Assembly (NCBI GenBank): GCA_026018925.1
Contig: JAKSZU010000031.1
Location: forward strand, 9,877,467 to 9,941,466
DNA from: Tupaia tana
Taxonomy: Eukaryota; Chordata; Mammalia; Scandentia; Tupaiidae
Direction of reading: 5' to 3'
DNA length: 64,000 nt
Positions within the stretch are counted from its first letter, which is position 1. Every line of letters starts with the position of its first letter. The notes beneath the pieces are model-generated. The model was not told where the DNA came from. It ran no database searches and saw only the letters and a program-made list of their open reading frames with translations. This document shows, piece by piece, positions 1 through 11,939 of the stretch. The position numbers and the translations under genes were made by a program.

Positions 1-335
1 CTCCTCCCCCTCCTCTTTTGTTGTGGGGAGTTTCGTTTATTTGCTTATAATTGATTCAGTCATGTTACTACTGACAGGTCTTTTCAGATTTTCTGTTCCC
101 TTATGACTTAGTCTCCGTAGGTTGTGTGTTCTAGGGGTTTCCTCATTTCTTTTAGGTTATCCTGTTCGTTGGCACGTGGCTATACCAACAGATGTTATTC
201 TTTTGGGATTCCTTCTGTCTTCCTGGTATTAGTGGTAATGTCCTCTCTTGTATTTCTGATTTTCGTTATTTGAGTGTTCTTTTCCCCTTGGTTAGTGTTG
301 TTTGTCTATGTGATTACCCTTTGACCTGGAGTCTT
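1..335 (-). mobile_element. L1 ORF2 fragment, antisense
   Basis: The + strand reads like the reverse complement of mammalian L1 ORF2 (for example GTAGGTTGTGTGTTCTAGG, followed by GTTATCC and a TTGTTGGCA-like stretch). Stops are frequent, so it is an old, dead copy that continues off the left edge. Confidence 0.7.
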
Positions 336-424
336 TTCTATGGCTTGATGTACAAAACACTCATAACATATTAGGCATGCAAATGCCCTTTTTCTTCCTT
401 TTTTTGGGTAGAATTTTTGCTCTG

Positions 425-686
425 GGGACCAGCAGTTAGTGTAATGGCTATGTTTGCTGGACTCCCATGTAGTCAACTGCGGTTTGAATCCCGGACCCAC
501 CCAGTGGCTTAAACTCATGCCGGGTGCGTGTGCGTGCGTGCCCAAGATCCCGAGAGGAGAATGGAGGAGAAGGGATGGTGGTGTGGTCATCCCCCCTGGG
601 GGGTGATTTCTTGCTTTCTGTCTCTCTGTCTCTGTCTTCCTGGCAAGTGCACGTGCCCTAGAGCAAAAACCTCTGCAAAAAAAAGA
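425..686 (+). repeat. SINE-A copy
   Basis: Complete head, palindromic body and GAGCAAAAACCTCTGC end with a short A-run. It is diverged (the B box reads GGTTTGAATCC). Confidence 0.9.
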
Positions 687-835
687 AGAGAAACAGAGAC
701 GAAAAATATTGGACTGGATGTATAGAGCGGAAGGAGGGTCTGTGCTCAAACCTGACCCAGACGTTGATTTTCCTTACGTCTCCTCTTCTGTAAGGTGCCA
801 ATCACAAAAGCAGGAATAGCAGACCAAGGTGGCTG

Positions 836-1048
836 CTCCTACCTGGTAGTTAAGGAAGCCGGGCCCCACAGGACCGACCGCCGTGCCTCCGGGTGGGCGC
901 GTGTGCACGCGTATTCAGAATCCAGAATCCTGAACGATGGAGAAGTGGAGGAGACGGGCTTGTGCTGTGACCGTGACCCTGTCTCTTTCCTTCTCTCTGT
1001 CTCTCTCTCTGGAGAGTGCATAGGCCCGCTGGTAATTAAAAAACGAAA
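836..1048 (+). repeat. SINE-C copy, degraded
   Basis: The head is eroded. The body has the AATCCTGAACGATGGAG element, a CT-rich stretch and a CTGGTAATTAAAAAA end. Confidence 0.7.
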
Positions 1049-1574
1049 TAACTGGGTCACGTGTTCTTTCCTGAAAGTTTATGCTCTGGCAGCTGCCTCT
1101 GCTCCAGTCTGCATTCTTCCCGTCTCTCTTATCTGCGCTACGCCTGAAATCTCCTAGACAGCTGACCTTGGGGTGCGGTTGTCCCCGTGACGGCGCTCAG
1201 AGACAATGGTCAGCGTCCCCTCTCCAGGTCTCGGCGTTCACGTTATCGAGTTATTGTTTCGTCCTCCGTCTTCAGCCGTGCCTGAGCATGGACCTCCGTT
1301 TCCTGTATGTCTGCGAGTACGTTCTGATAGGGTATTGCAGGTTGTGGAAGTCACCTTGAGCTGTCAGAAAAGACAGCTGCCCGTATAGAGAGGCTGTATG
1401 ATTAATTCAGCATCTTTCATTTTTCTCTTGCTTTCAAAGTGAGAGCCATGGCTGAAGCAGGTATTTAGCAAGTTAAATTGGAGGAGTGAGTCGGAGGAGT
1501 GCATCTCTAGAGGAAACAGCTTCCTGTCTGTGCTGCAGGGCGTTTTTCTTTTTTTCCTGCCCACACACATTAGA

Positions 1575-2060
1575 ACACAGGGGCTTGTAGGCCTGGGCCC
1601 ATCACCAGGGAGACAGTCCTCTGATTATGATGCAGGGACATGTCTGCGTGGGCCAATCATCAGGGAGACAGCCCCCTAATTATGATGCAGGGGCGAGTCT
1701 GTGTGGGCCAATCACAAGGGAGATAGCCCCCTAATTAATCTGTAGGGGCGTGTCTGTGTGGGCCAATCACAAGGGAGATAGCCCCCTAATGATTCTGCAG
1801 GGCCATGTCTCCGTGGGACCAATCACCAGGGAGACAGCCCCCTAATGATTCTGCAGGGGCGTGTCTGTGCGGGCCAATCACAAGGGAGATTGGCCCCTAA
1901 ATTCTAGGGGCGTGTCTGTTATCACCAGGGAGACAGCTGAAGGGGCGTGTCTGTGTGGACCAATCACAAGGGAGATAGGCCCCTAATGATTCTGCAGGGA
2001 CGTGCCTGCCTGGACCAATCACCAGGGAGACAGCCCCCTAATTATGCGACAGACAGGGCC
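1575..2060 (+). repeat. Minisatellite, about nine units of 41-58 bp
   Basis: The unit reads roughly GGGGCGTGTCTGTGTGG, then GCCAATCACAAGGGAGA, then TAGCCCCCTAATGATTCTGCA. Seven units keep a CCAATCA core (1651, 1706, 1761, 1817, 1872, 1958 and 2013). Two units are shortened. Confidence 0.92.
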
Positions 2061-2350
2061 AGGTCCTTGCCCTGACTTTGACACAGAGGTGTGTCTTTGA
2101 CTATGTATGAGGCAGGGACCGTCTTTGCCCAAGGGGGTCCAACCACTGAGAAGACAGGGTGGACGGTGACACATGAAAAGGCGGGCCAGAAAGTTCTTCC
2201 GTGGGGAATTCTTTTGAGAAGTAAGTTCTGTCTGCAGTTCCTACTCTATTTAATGGCTGAACAGAGACTGTTGGTTAGCCAGTGGTTTAATTATTTTCAG
2301 AAAATAGACTGCTCAATGGTGGCACAAATTTTAGGGAAAAGAGAAACAGA

Positions 2351-2883
2351 TGGGCCAGCCCCATGGCCTAATGGTTAAGGGGACTGGATCGCACATGGCT
2401 AGATGTGGTTCAAATCTCGGCAGCGTATAAAACACGCTCGGCAGTAGTGTATGTCAAAAATCTTGACAGGATGGAGAAATGGAGGAGAAGGGATTGTGGC
2501 ATGACCACACTCCATTGTGGGGTGATTTCTCCCTCTTCCTCTCTCTCTCTCTGTTAGGCACATGCACCTTCTTCTTTTTTTTTCTTTTTTTGGAGAGGTT
2601 TTTGCTATAGGGCGCGTGCGCTCGCCAGACAGACAGAGAGAGACAGAGAGACAGAAAGCGAGAAATCACCCCCCAGGGGGGATGGCCACGCCGCAATCCC
2701 TTCTCCTCCGTTCTTCTCTTGGGATCTTGGGACATGCACACACACACACTCCCAGCGTGAGTTGTAAGCCACCGGGTTCGGGACATGAACCGCGGTCGAC
2801 TACATTGGAGTCCAGCGACATAGCCATTACACTAACTGCTGGTCCCAGACACATGCACCTTCTGGCAAAATTAAATATATGTA
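2351..2883 (+). repeat. SINE-C copy split by a SINE-A
   Basis: Left part 2351-2572, right part 2850-2883 (ending TCTGGCAAAATTAAA). The two halves join perfectly when the insertion at 2573-2849 is removed. A short ATAC repeat follows. Confidence 0.9.
2573..2849 (-). repeat. SINE-A copy nested in SINE-C
   Basis: Full length, antisense, poly-T at left. A 14-base perfect TSD, CACATGCACCTTCT, lies at 2559-2572 and 2850-2863. Confidence 0.95.
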
Positions 2884-2933
2884 TATACACATACATACAT
2901 ACATACACCTGATTTATCTCTTGTGAGATTCCT

Positions 2934-2935
<2 letters not shown>

Positions 2936-2964
<29 letters not shown>
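2936..2964 (+). repeat. Poly-T run (about 29 T)
   Basis: Homopolymer with no SINE body joined to it; probably the tail of a lost or truncated antisense element. Confidence 0.8.
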
Positions 2965-3020
2965 CATTAAGTATTGCTTTTCAAACTGAAGTGTGTATAG
3001 TATTACTTTAAAAAAATAGA

Positions 3021-3185
3021 GGTCAGCAGGTGGCCTGGTGGTTGAGGTGCTGCACTCCCACATGGCTGACCATGATGCGAGTTCTGGACCTGGAGGTCTC
3101 CTTTCTCACTTTCCCTTTCACTGTCTCTGGTCAAATTAAAATAAACAACAGTAGAGTAAAATAAATAATTCTAAAAAAAAAAAAA
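3021..3185 (+). repeat. SINE-B copy
   Basis: Head GGTCAGCAGGTGGCCTGG, CT-rich stretch, GGTCAAATTAAAATAAAC and an A-run. Confidence 0.9.
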
Positions 3186-3433
3186 GTATTTCCTTAGGAT
3201 CTTAAAGACACTTTTCCAAAAAGAAGGAAGTCTGTTGGTTAACACCATTATATCGTGAGCAGACCTTTTCCTTCGGAATCCCAGAGATAAAGGGAATCAC
3301 CACTTGGCATCATTGAGCAGGACGCGTGAAGATGAGAAGGCCGGTACCAAGAGAGTCTGTGCCTCTTATCGTGTGGAGTGTCCCAGGAGGTGTACCTGGG
3401 GCCCAAGCTCCTACTGTCCCACCCATCTTTTCT

Positions 3434-3702
3434 TTCTTTTTTTTTTTCTTGTAGAGATTTTCGCTATAGGGCGCGTGCGCTCTCCAGACAGACAGAGAGA
3501 GACTAGAGACAGAAAGTGAGAAATCACCCCCCAGGGGGGATGGCCACGCCGCAATCCCTTCTCCTCCAGCCTCCTCTTGGGATCTTGGGCACGCACGCAC
3601 ACGCGCCCGGCGTGAGTTTTTAAGCCACCGGGTCTGGGACGCAAACCGCGGTCAACTGTGTGGAAGTCCAGTGACATAGCCATTACGCTAACTGCTGGTT
3701 CC
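3434..3702 (-). repeat. SINE-A copy
   Basis: Full length, antisense. A perfect 16-base TSD CCCACCCATCTTTTCT lies at 3418-3433 and 3703-3718, so the insertion is recent. Confidence 0.95.
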
Positions 3703-4093
3703 CCCACCCATCTTTTCTAAGTGTGGCACTTCGGGGATGAGAAATCCCAGGCATGACATCTGGGCCAGCAGAGAGGATTGGGATAGATGTGCCTGAGTCC
3801 CTCATGAACCTTTCCTTGTGGGTAGCCAACCCTCTGTTCCCCACAGACAGGGTTCCCCTGTAACCCTCCTAATCCCACCTTCCCACTCAGATCATCCAGA
3901 AAGAGCAAAAAAAGCAAATCAGGACCCTAGGCCACTGGACAGCTTTGACACAGAGCCAAGGACCTAGGGAGAGGGTGCTGACAGAGTAAGGGGTGCGGCC
4001 TGTGAGGTCAGGAGGGGGTCCCCAGTGCCAGCTCCAGCTGACACCCCGCATCCTCTCTACTGTTTTTTGGGAGACCGGGAGTGCAGACATTCC

Positions 4094-4471
4094 TGTTATG
4101 GGGTACTATGGTTCGAACGTGCACCCCAAAACTCAGGAGTGGAAACATCATTACCAATGTGAGAGTATTGGGAGGTGAGGCTGTCAGGAGGTGATCAAGT
4201 CCTGAGGGCGGTACCTTCAGGGGTGGGAGTGGGTTCAGACTTCTCCCTCATGTGGGCCCACAGCTTTCTTTGCAGTGGCTATGCATCAATAAGGCACCTG
4301 TTTGCTTATTCTTTTTCTTTTTTCTCTTTCTCTTTCGCTTTCTTTTTCTTTTTCTTTTCAGAGGGGGGTGTGAGTTCACAGGCAGGGGGTAGGGAAGACC
4401 CAGTGAGTACGATAGGACATGGTCACATCACATCACTCCATTTCTCTCTGTTGTCAAGATTTTGGACACAC

Positions 4472-4506
<35 letters not shown>

Positions 4507-4738
4507 ATGTTATTGAAGCCTCTGGGACTGGGATTTGAACCGCAGTTGGCTCTGTGGGCTCTGGCTCCCTTAGCCACTGTGTTACGGGCTGACCCAATGA
4601 GGCACCATGTGGAAGCGGAGAGCAGGCCTCAGCAGAGCCTAACCTGCCTCCCCTTATCTCGCCCTTGCCAGCCTCCAGGACTGTGAGAAATTCCATTTCT
4701 GTCATTTAGGCAGTACTCCGTCTCAGGTATTTGATCTT
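4094..4738 (+). mobile_element. MLT1/MST-type LTR (ERVL-MaLR), split by a SINE
   Basis: The left part (4094-4298) starts TGTTATGGGGTACTATGG and carries CCCCAAAACTCAGGAG and AGAGTATTGGGAGGTGAGG. The right part (4595-4738) has CCTCCAGGACTGTGAGAAAT and ends GTCTCAGGTATTTGATC. Both fit the known MaLR LTR layout. It is a solo LTR remnant with no internal sequence. Confidence 0.8.
4299..4594 (-). repeat. SINE copy (C-like, with CA repeat) inside the MLT1 LTR
   Basis: Antisense SINE flanked by CAATAAGGCACC (4287-4298) and CAATGAGGCACC (4595-4606), a 12-base TSD with one mismatch. It contains a (CA)n run at about 4470-4505. Confidence 0.85.
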
Positions 4739-4749
4739 AGTAGGTGAAG

Positions 4750-4925
4750 TGGGCCGAGAGCCAGGGTGCTGGTCAGCGTTAACATTCTTCCTGGTACGCT
4801 TGTGCCCCCGATCCTGGCTACAGGGAATAGGGTGTGGCATGAAGACCCCCTACTGGGGGTGTGTGCCTGTCTCTCCTTCTCCTCTCCCGGGGAAAAATTA
4901 GGTGCATGAATTTTAAAAAATGCTT
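4750..4925 (+). repeat. SINE-D copy
   Basis: GAAGACCCCCTACTGGGGG centre followed by CT-rich sequence and an A-rich tail. The head is eroded. Confidence 0.6.
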
Positions 4926-5227
4926 AAAATAGTAAATTTTGTATTACTGCTATTATCTTGTAATAGAAAAAGTTCTATTTCTTTTTTAAACCACAAGGAG
5001 TCCTTGAAGGATCGTGTCGTCCATCCTGTGTTAGTAAAGCCCCTGGGCAGGTGAGGGGCACCGCAGTGTCACGTATACCCCAGGGCAGATGGTCTCGTGT
5101 GTGTCACACACTCCATTAGGGAAGGGACCTTTGTTTCCACTCTCTGCTCACCTCAGCCAGGCGAAGTCAGGAGCCCCGTGCTGCAGGGCACTATCTCCTG
5201 CATTGGCCATTGGATGGAGGACTTAGG

Positions 5228-5490
5228 GGGCCCAGCACATGGAGTAATGGTTAGGTCGCTCGACTCCCACATGTCCGACCACAGTTCACATCCTGGACCC
5301 AGTGATCTGAAATTCATGCCAGGTGCATGTGCATACGTGCCCAAGATCCCGCGAGGAGAATGGAAGAGAAGGGGTTGCGGTGTGCATTTCCCCTGGGGGA
5401 TGACTTCTTACTCTCCCTCTCCCTGCTTCTGTCTCTCTCCAGCGAGTGCATACGCCCTAAGGCAAAAACCTCTCCAAAAAGGAGAAAGTG
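5228..5490 (+). repeat. SINE-A copy
   Basis: Head GGGGCCCAGCACATGGAGTAATGG, body AGAATGGAAGAGAAGGGG, end GGCAAAAACCTCTCC. Diverged. Confidence 0.85.
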
Positions 5491-5779
5491 AGGAGATGTT
5501 GCTGCACCACCTGCTACACAGTGGGGCCCTATGCATCTTTATAGCAGAGGAGACACAAGAGCAGGAGGGCTTACTTATTGGCTCCTTTCTAGAGGATTCC
5601 GTGGAGCGTGCACTCTGATAGCAAGAGTTGTATTTTTGAGATGACTGCCCGAAAATCATGTCATGGAAACGGCAACAAAACCTCCAGCCACAGAGAGGAA
5701 ATTTCTGTAGGATGCTAGCAACAACAGCAACAAAAGACAAGTGACAGTGGAAACGCTCCTATGTTACTGTCGTAGTTCA

Positions 5780-5975
5780 CAATCGCACGTTGGTGTGAGC
5801 TTGCTGTAGTAGCACTACACGCTAGGTACATGTGCATGCCCAACATCCCAAGCAGAGAATGGAGGAGAAGGGATTGCGGTGTGGCCATCCCCCCTGGGGG
5901 ATGATTTTTCTCTCTCTGTCTCTGGCAAGCACACACACCCTAGAGCAAGAATTTCTAATAATAATAATAAAAAAA
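5780..5975 (+). repeat. SINE-A copy, damaged head
   Basis: Only scraps of the tRNA-like head remain. The body from about 5825 (CATGTGCATGCCCAACATCCC) is normal and ends in AATAATAATAATAAAAAA. Confidence 0.8.
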
Positions 5976-6756
5976 CATGAATACAAACTGTTTTGTCTTG
6001 TATAGAGCTTTCCTAGAGAATTGGGAAAATTCAGTGAAGTATCTACATTTTCCAATGAATATTTTTCTCTTTGGCTATTAATAATAAGCGATTCAGTTAG
6101 CTGTTTTATACATCAGTTCTTTAGTGACAAATCCTTAGAAGTAGTAACATTAAAACTGACTCGAAGTAAGGAAAATGAGTGCTTTAAGCAGCTCTCAAAC
6201 AAATCAATGAAGATGCCGATGGAAGCATTTTTTTTCAGAATGGTGGATGTTGTCAAACAGCTGGTCAGTGTCTTCAAACCTTAAGAAAGCCAACAGGGGA
6301 AAAAAAAAATCCCAGCTAAACGTGCTTTATCGTGGAGCTTCCAGATCTATCTGGAATCTTCTGGAACCTCGGAGACTCACATTATGCAAGGCAGACGATA
6401 AGCTGAGAACACAGCGACCAGACCAAATGGCTGCTCCGTCACTCTGCGTTCCCTTTTCTTCTCTCGTCCACTACTGAGAGCAGACACGGAGGAGCCTTCA
6501 GAAGGAATGCTGGTGTTCTCTCTGTGAGGACTGCAGGCTCTCGGTGACTGTGAACTCTCTTCATTAGGTCACAGGCTACACTGTCACTGTTCAGGGTCCT
6601 TTCTTTGCCGTGGATGTAGAAGCAGGCAAAGTTGCTCTTCTCCCTCCTTATCTGTTCTGTAGCACAGAAAACACGTGGTCACATTGTATCTACCTTTGAA
6701 AGGCAAGGTGGATTTTTTTTAAGAATTGTTTTCATTTAACTTTATTTATTATTTTA
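5976..6756. other. Unique intronic DNA
   Basis: AT-rich, non-coding, apparently single-copy in this window. I recognise nothing in it. Confidence 0.6.
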
Positions 6757-7010
6757 ATTTTTTTTTTTGAGAGGTTTTTGCTATAGGGTGCGTGCACTCG
6801 CCAGACAGACAGAGAGAGACAGAGAGACAGAAAGCGAGAAATCACCCCCCAGGGGGGATGGCCATGCCGCAATCCCTTCTCCTCTATTCTCCTCTCGGGA
6901 TCTTGGGCACGCACACATGGCGTGAGTTTTTAGCCACCGGGTCCAGGACGCGAACCGCGGTCGACTACGTGGGAATCCAGCGACATAGCCATTATGCTAA
7001 CTGCTGGTCC
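6757..7010 (-). repeat. SINE-A copy
   Basis: Antisense and near full length, with well-preserved CpGs (CGACTACGTGGGAATCCAGCG), so rather young. Confidence 0.92.
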
Positions 7011-7410
7011 AAGACCCTGATCAACTTGTCAGCTGGGTCTATGTATTTTTCCACGAGGTGTATCTCATTGTATAGTATATATACTTTGAATTCCCCACGC
7101 TATTTTGATAATCTGCTCTAATAATGCACGAATGGTTTGCACACTCTTAGAGAAGCGTTGACTAAGAGGATGGAAGAAAGGTTGAGGATTGTGGAGGCAT
7201 TTTTCTAGGATGGCAGTTCTCTGGTAAGGTTAATTTCCTATCTAGTATGTACATCAGTTTCTCAAAGTATTCGTATTAGCTGTAATTCTTCTCATTAGCA
7301 CGGCAGGGGCGAGGGGGTGGAGGGGTTAGATGTCAACGCCTGGCTGACTTCTTCATTCCAGAATTTACTGCCTATTTTCCTATTCACTTCTTCTCTCTCC
7401 ACCTCTTTTT

Positions 7411-7507
7411 AAAAGTGCGCCCTATAGCAAAAATCTCTCAAAAAAAAAAAAAAAAAAAAGAAAGAAAGAAAGAAAGAAAAGAAAGAAAGAAAGAAAGAAA
7501 GAAAGTG
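7411..7507 (+). repeat. SINE-A 3' tail fragment with (GAAA)n
   Basis: Only the last 30 bases of SINE-A (GTGCGCCCTATAGCAAAAATC) remain, joined to an A-run that has grown into a (GAAA)n microsatellite. The 5' truncation could be incomplete reverse transcription. Confidence 0.85.
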
Positions 7508-7654
7508 TAGCATTTCAAAAGCCAGACAGTGATGCAGACTCACCTCTAAGACCACTGGCGACATTGGCGAAGATCATTAATAGGCGCTTTCTTACGGCAG
7601 TGGCTTCGTAGGCATGTTTTGAAACCTCTCAAGTCACGTTGAAATGTAATCCCC

Positions 7655-7909
7655 AGGGGTCCAGCTGATGGCATAATGGTTACGTTGCTGGCCTCCCACA
7701 CCCTTGACCACAGTTTGAGTCCTGAACCCGGCAACTTCAAACTCATGCTGGGTGTGAGTGCGTGCGTGCCCAAGATCCTGATAGGAGAATGGAGGAGAAG
7801 GGATTATGGTGTGGCCATCCCCCTGGGGGGTGGTTTCTTGCTTTCTGTCTTTCTGTCTCTCTCTGTCTCTCTGGCAAGTGCACGTGCCCTGTAGCAAAAT
7901 CTCTCATTC

Positions 7910-7950
<41 letters not shown>
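7655..7950 (+). repeat. SINE-A copy ending in (TATG/TG)n
   Basis: Full length, somewhat diverged. Its tail has become a TA then TG repeat (7912-7950). Confidence 0.9.
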
Positions 7951-7952
<2 letters not shown>

Positions 7953-7979
7953 AATAAAATTTTAAGTGGAACTGTGGTA

Positions 7980-8600
7980 GGTGGGGCTGAGTAGGAGGTG
8001 GGGCTGAGTAGGAGGTGTTTAGGTCGTAAAGGTTCTGCTCACATGAATAGCTTAAATGCTGCTTAAAACAGTTCTTGCAGAGAGGGTTCTTTTCTTCTCT
8101 CTTTCCTCTCTCTTCTGCCCTCCCGCTCTGCATGGAATCTCGTTCCTTTCCTCCACAGGAGGCAGTGTTCAAGGTGCCGTCTCCAAAGCAGAGACTCGCT
8201 CTGACTCATTGGTGCCTTGATCTTGGATTTCTTTCTTTTCTTTTTAAACCTTATTTGATTTTTTGCTATAGGGCAGGTGTGCTCACTGGAGAGAGACAGA
8301 GGGAGAGAGAAAGAGAAAGTGAAAAAGAAAAATGCCGAGGGGATGGCCATGCCACAGTCCCATCTCCTCCGTTCTCCATTCAAAATTTTGAGCACACACA
8401 CACACAGCATGTTTTTCAAGCTGCAGGTTTCAGGCCTCAAACCATGGAGTCCACCATGTGGGATCCAGCTGCCCTAACCACCAGGCCACCTGCTAGCTTG
8501 TTGTTGGACTTTCGAGCCAAGAACTGTGAGAGGACACGTGTCTGTTCTTTATAAATCACTCAGTCCCAGGTATTCTGTGACAGCAGCAGGAACAGACCAA
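7980..8600 (+). mobile_element. MLT1/MST-type LTR, split by a SINE
   Basis: The left part has AGGAGGTGTTTAGGTCGTAAAGG, TTGCAGAGAGGGTTC and GGTGCCTTGATCTTGGATTT. The right part (8498-8600) has GCCAAGAACTGTGAGAGG and CTCAGTCCCAGGTATTCTGTG, the typical MaLR 3' end. The insertion occupies about 8240-8497. Confidence 0.78.
8240..8497 (-). repeat. SINE copy (A/C-like) inside the MLT1 LTR
   Basis: Antisense. TTTTTGCTATAGGGCAGG at left, head at right ending GCCACCTGCTAGC. The palindromic body is reduced to GCCGAGGGGATGGCC. Confidence 0.8.
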
Positions 8601-8970
8601 GGCACTTAGGAAGCTGAGCAACAGTCGTTGGGTTCAGTGTGTTCATCCAAGCTCTATCTGGGGGAAGAAGAAGAAAAACCCAATTCCTGACTCTTGGGGT
8701 TACTTTTGTTCATGATATCTTGCAACCATTATATGGAGTCAATGTGTATGTGTGCTAGATTCGGTTGTAGCCTCTGCCAGCATCCAATGAACCCTAGTGA
8801 CGAGGTCACCTCGAGCATGTGTGGTAAAGACCAATAGGCAATATTTTATGATAAAAGTGATCGTGTGCAACGTGTCTAAGAGGAGAATATTTATAGGTTG
8901 TGGCATGCCCAACGTACCTGAAAATTTTATTTATTTTGACAAAAATTTATATGTATTGATGGTATACAAC
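8601..8970. other. Unique intronic DNA
   Basis: Non-coding; nothing recognised. Confidence 0.5.
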
Positions 8971-9147
8971 TTTATTTTAAAGAATTACTTTATTTCAGTT
9001 TATTTATTTATTTTTAATTTGACCAGAGAGGGACAAAGTGAGAGAGAGACAGAAAGTGAGAGAGGAAGCCGCCAGATCTGGAACTCAAACCACGGTCAGC
9101 CACGTGGGAGTCCAGCTGCCTTAACCACGACGCCACCTGCCGGCCCC
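8971..9147 (-). repeat. SINE-B copy
   Basis: Antisense: TTTATTTTTAATTTGACCAGAGAGG at left, head ending GCCACCTGCCGGCCCC at right. Confidence 0.9.
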
Positions 9148-10263
9148 AACATGTTTTGCAATACGTGTACATTGTGGATTGGCTATGTGTATACTGCTGT
9201 ACTGAATCCCATTTCGGCAGTGAGAACACTGAACCACCTACCCTCTTGGTGGTTCCTCAGTAGTCGCCTTTAATGACCTGTGCCTCGATTGTTCATGGCA
9301 GTGTGGTCCCCAGGTCGGATGCTTGCCGAAGGTCCAGCATATGCTGGCTGTGTGGGAAAACTCCTTGTGCAAAGTACAAGGCGTGCTAACCCCCCGCCAT
9401 GGCTGGCTAGCTAAGTCGCATTGTCACACCCATGCACATCACTCACTGAAAGTCACTTACTTCCTATACCGCCCATTGCACAGATGTACTGTAAGACCAA
9501 GAAGTGGTGAGAAGAAAGGGAGAGGGGAATGGAGGCAGTGGAACGAGCCATGTGCATTTTGTAAAAGCAGGTGCTGAGTCTTGGGAGTGTCGAGGGCCCT
9601 GTTGTTCTTGCCCCGAAGCTCAGAACCATTAACATCAGGCAGTGGTGGCCCATGTGCTCTGGGGCATCCCAGGGCGTTTTCAGGGTGGGAATGGTCTCTG
9701 CTGCGCAAGGCTGGTGCGTCCGAAAGGGTTTTCATGGAGGAATGGCACAAGGGCCACGTTTTAATGCATACACGTTGGCCGGGTAGACAGAGGTGAAGAC
9801 AGAGTGTTCTTAACGGGTGTTCACAAAGAACAACAACCAGCCAGCGGGAAACAGAATCCAGGTTCTGAGCACTGACAGCTGAGGGCGGAGAGGGAAAGCC
9901 AGGGTGACTAAAACCTGGAAAGTATGCAGCGGCTGGCAGGGGCAGCCGGTTCTTTGTAACGGGAAGTGAAACTACCTTACAGGAAGAAAAGAAAGCCAGC
10001 CAGCCGGTCCCTTCAAGTTACGTTTTAGTGTTTGAAAATCCAACATGACTAAGAGATTAAGGGAGAGAGTAAGAGAAAGAAAAGATCCGCCTCCTGTCCA
10101 CCCTTCCACCCTTCCCAACCTCCACTTGGACCTTGGTCTCACGGCTGAGATGGCCTCTTTCAACTGTCCTCCCCTGGTTTGGTTAAAAAGAGTTCATCTT
10201 ATCTTTAAACTTCAATTGCTCTTTCTTTTTCTAAGTGTTGCTCTTCGATAGCATCCTGTTCTT
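9148..10263. other. Unique intronic DNA
   Basis: About 1.1 kb with short open frames only. No codon bias, splice pattern or known domain. Nothing recognised. Confidence 0.6.
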
Positions 10264-10532
10264 GTTTTTTTTTTTTTTTTTTCGTTGTAGGTTTTTGTCA
10301 CAGGGCACATGTGCTTGCTGGAGAGAGACAGAGAGACAGACCAAGGGAAAGTTAGAAATCACCCCCACAGGGAGGATGGCAACGCTGCAGGCCCTTCTCC
10401 AGTCTCCTCTTGGCCTTTTCGGCATACACGCACACGCCCCAGGCACCATTTGCAAGCTGCTGGGTCTGGGACTTGAACCGCCGTCAGCTATGTGGGAATC
10501 CAGCATCTTACCCACCACCGCTGGCTGGCCCC
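10264..10532 (-). repeat. SINE copy (A/C intermediate)
   Basis: Poly-T at left, GAAATCACCCCCACAGGGAGG in the body, head ending GCTGGCTGGCCCC. Confidence 0.85.
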
Positions 10533-10659
10533 AAGAGAATGGTACTTCTTTTACTAAGCTTAAGAAATGCAGAGAGATTAATTTGGGTAGGATTGCCATT
10601 TTGATTATATGGATGCAATGTAATGTATGAATAATAATAAAAAACTAAATAATAATAAT

Positions 10660-10864
10660 AATAAAAAAGAAATGCAGAGAGAGAGAAAGAGAGGAAGCCC
10701 TCCCCCTGTGGGGAATGGTCATGCCACAGTTCTTTCTCCACCTTGCCCTCATTTTGAGATGTTGGGTATGCATGCCGGTGCACATGCCCAGAGTGCTTCT
10801 CCAGCTGCTGCATGGTCAGCTCTGTGGGATCCAACTGCTTTAACCACATGCCACAGGCTGGCCC
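10660..10864 (-). repeat. SINE-C-like copy
   Basis: Preceded by an (AAT)n run (10627-10665). The body reads CCTCCCCCTGTGGGGAATGG; the head ends CCACAGGCTGGCCC and is shortened. Confidence 0.75.
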
Positions 10865-11514
10865 AATGATTGGCTATATTTTTGATATAGCCATCCTTTC
10901 ATCTCATCTGCCAGTTAGGTTAAGGCTTATATTAACATGAGGCTAATCAGTTTAATTCTCTATTCTAATTGGTGGTTGTTGCCAACTAGTGAAAGGATGT
11001 GGCATTTTCATGTTTGTAACTACTGGATTCAAGCACCATAGAAACTCTCCAAGAAGACCACTTTTATACCCACTGTCTGGGTATTGTTTTAATGTGTAGG
11101 TGGGTGTGTGCGTTCCTGGGCTTATGGATCTATAGTCTTCTTGTCTGGCTTTGGTATCAGGGACACGCTAATATCATAAAATGAGTTGGGAAGCATTCCC
11201 TTCTGCTTCTAGAAAGTTTTGTTTAGCATTGGTGTTATTTTGTCCTCAGGCATTTGGTAAAATTTACCAATAAGGCCATCCAACTCTAAATATGGGAAGG
11301 CTTATAACTACAAATTAAATCTATTGAATAGAGAGCTATTCAGGATACTCCTCTCTTCTTGACTGAGTTTTGTATCTTTCAGAGAATTAGTCCATTTTAC
11401 ATAATTTGTTAAACGTATTGGCATGAAGTTCATATTTTTTTCCCCATTTGTTGAATTCTGGACCTTAATGATGGACTATCATTACTAATATTGATCTTTT
11501 ATAATATTTGATCT

Positions 11515-11685
11515 TTTTAAAAAGAATTATTTATTTACTTTATTTATTCATTCATTTATTTTTAATTTGACCAGAGAGAGAGAGAGAGAAGGTGAGAAAG
11601 CAAGCCACCAGGTCCAGGACTCGAACCGTGGTTGGCCATGTGGGTCCGTCCAACGCCTCAACTACCGCGCCACCCGCTGGTCCCA
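11515..11685 (-). repeat. SINE-B copy in L1
   Basis: AATTTGACCAGAGAGAG at left, B box and head at right (ACCCGCTGGTCCC). It is flanked by TAATATTTGATCTTTTTA-type repeats, a probable TSD. Confidence 0.9.
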
Positions 11686-11906
11686 TATAATATTTGATCT
11701 TTTTATTTGATCTCTGTAGCTAAAGGACTTTTAGTTAGAGCTCTCGGTTTAGTTGATTTCCTGTATTCTGTTTTCCATTTCATTGATTTCCTCTCTCATT
11801 TCTATTATTCTCTTCCTGTTGTATGTTTAATTCGTTTGGGGTTAATTTGCTTCTTTTATTCTGAACTTTCTTAAGGTAAAAGCTTAAATTATCATTGATC
11901 TTAATT

Positions 11907-11910
<4 letters not shown>

Positions 11911-11939
<29 letters not shown>

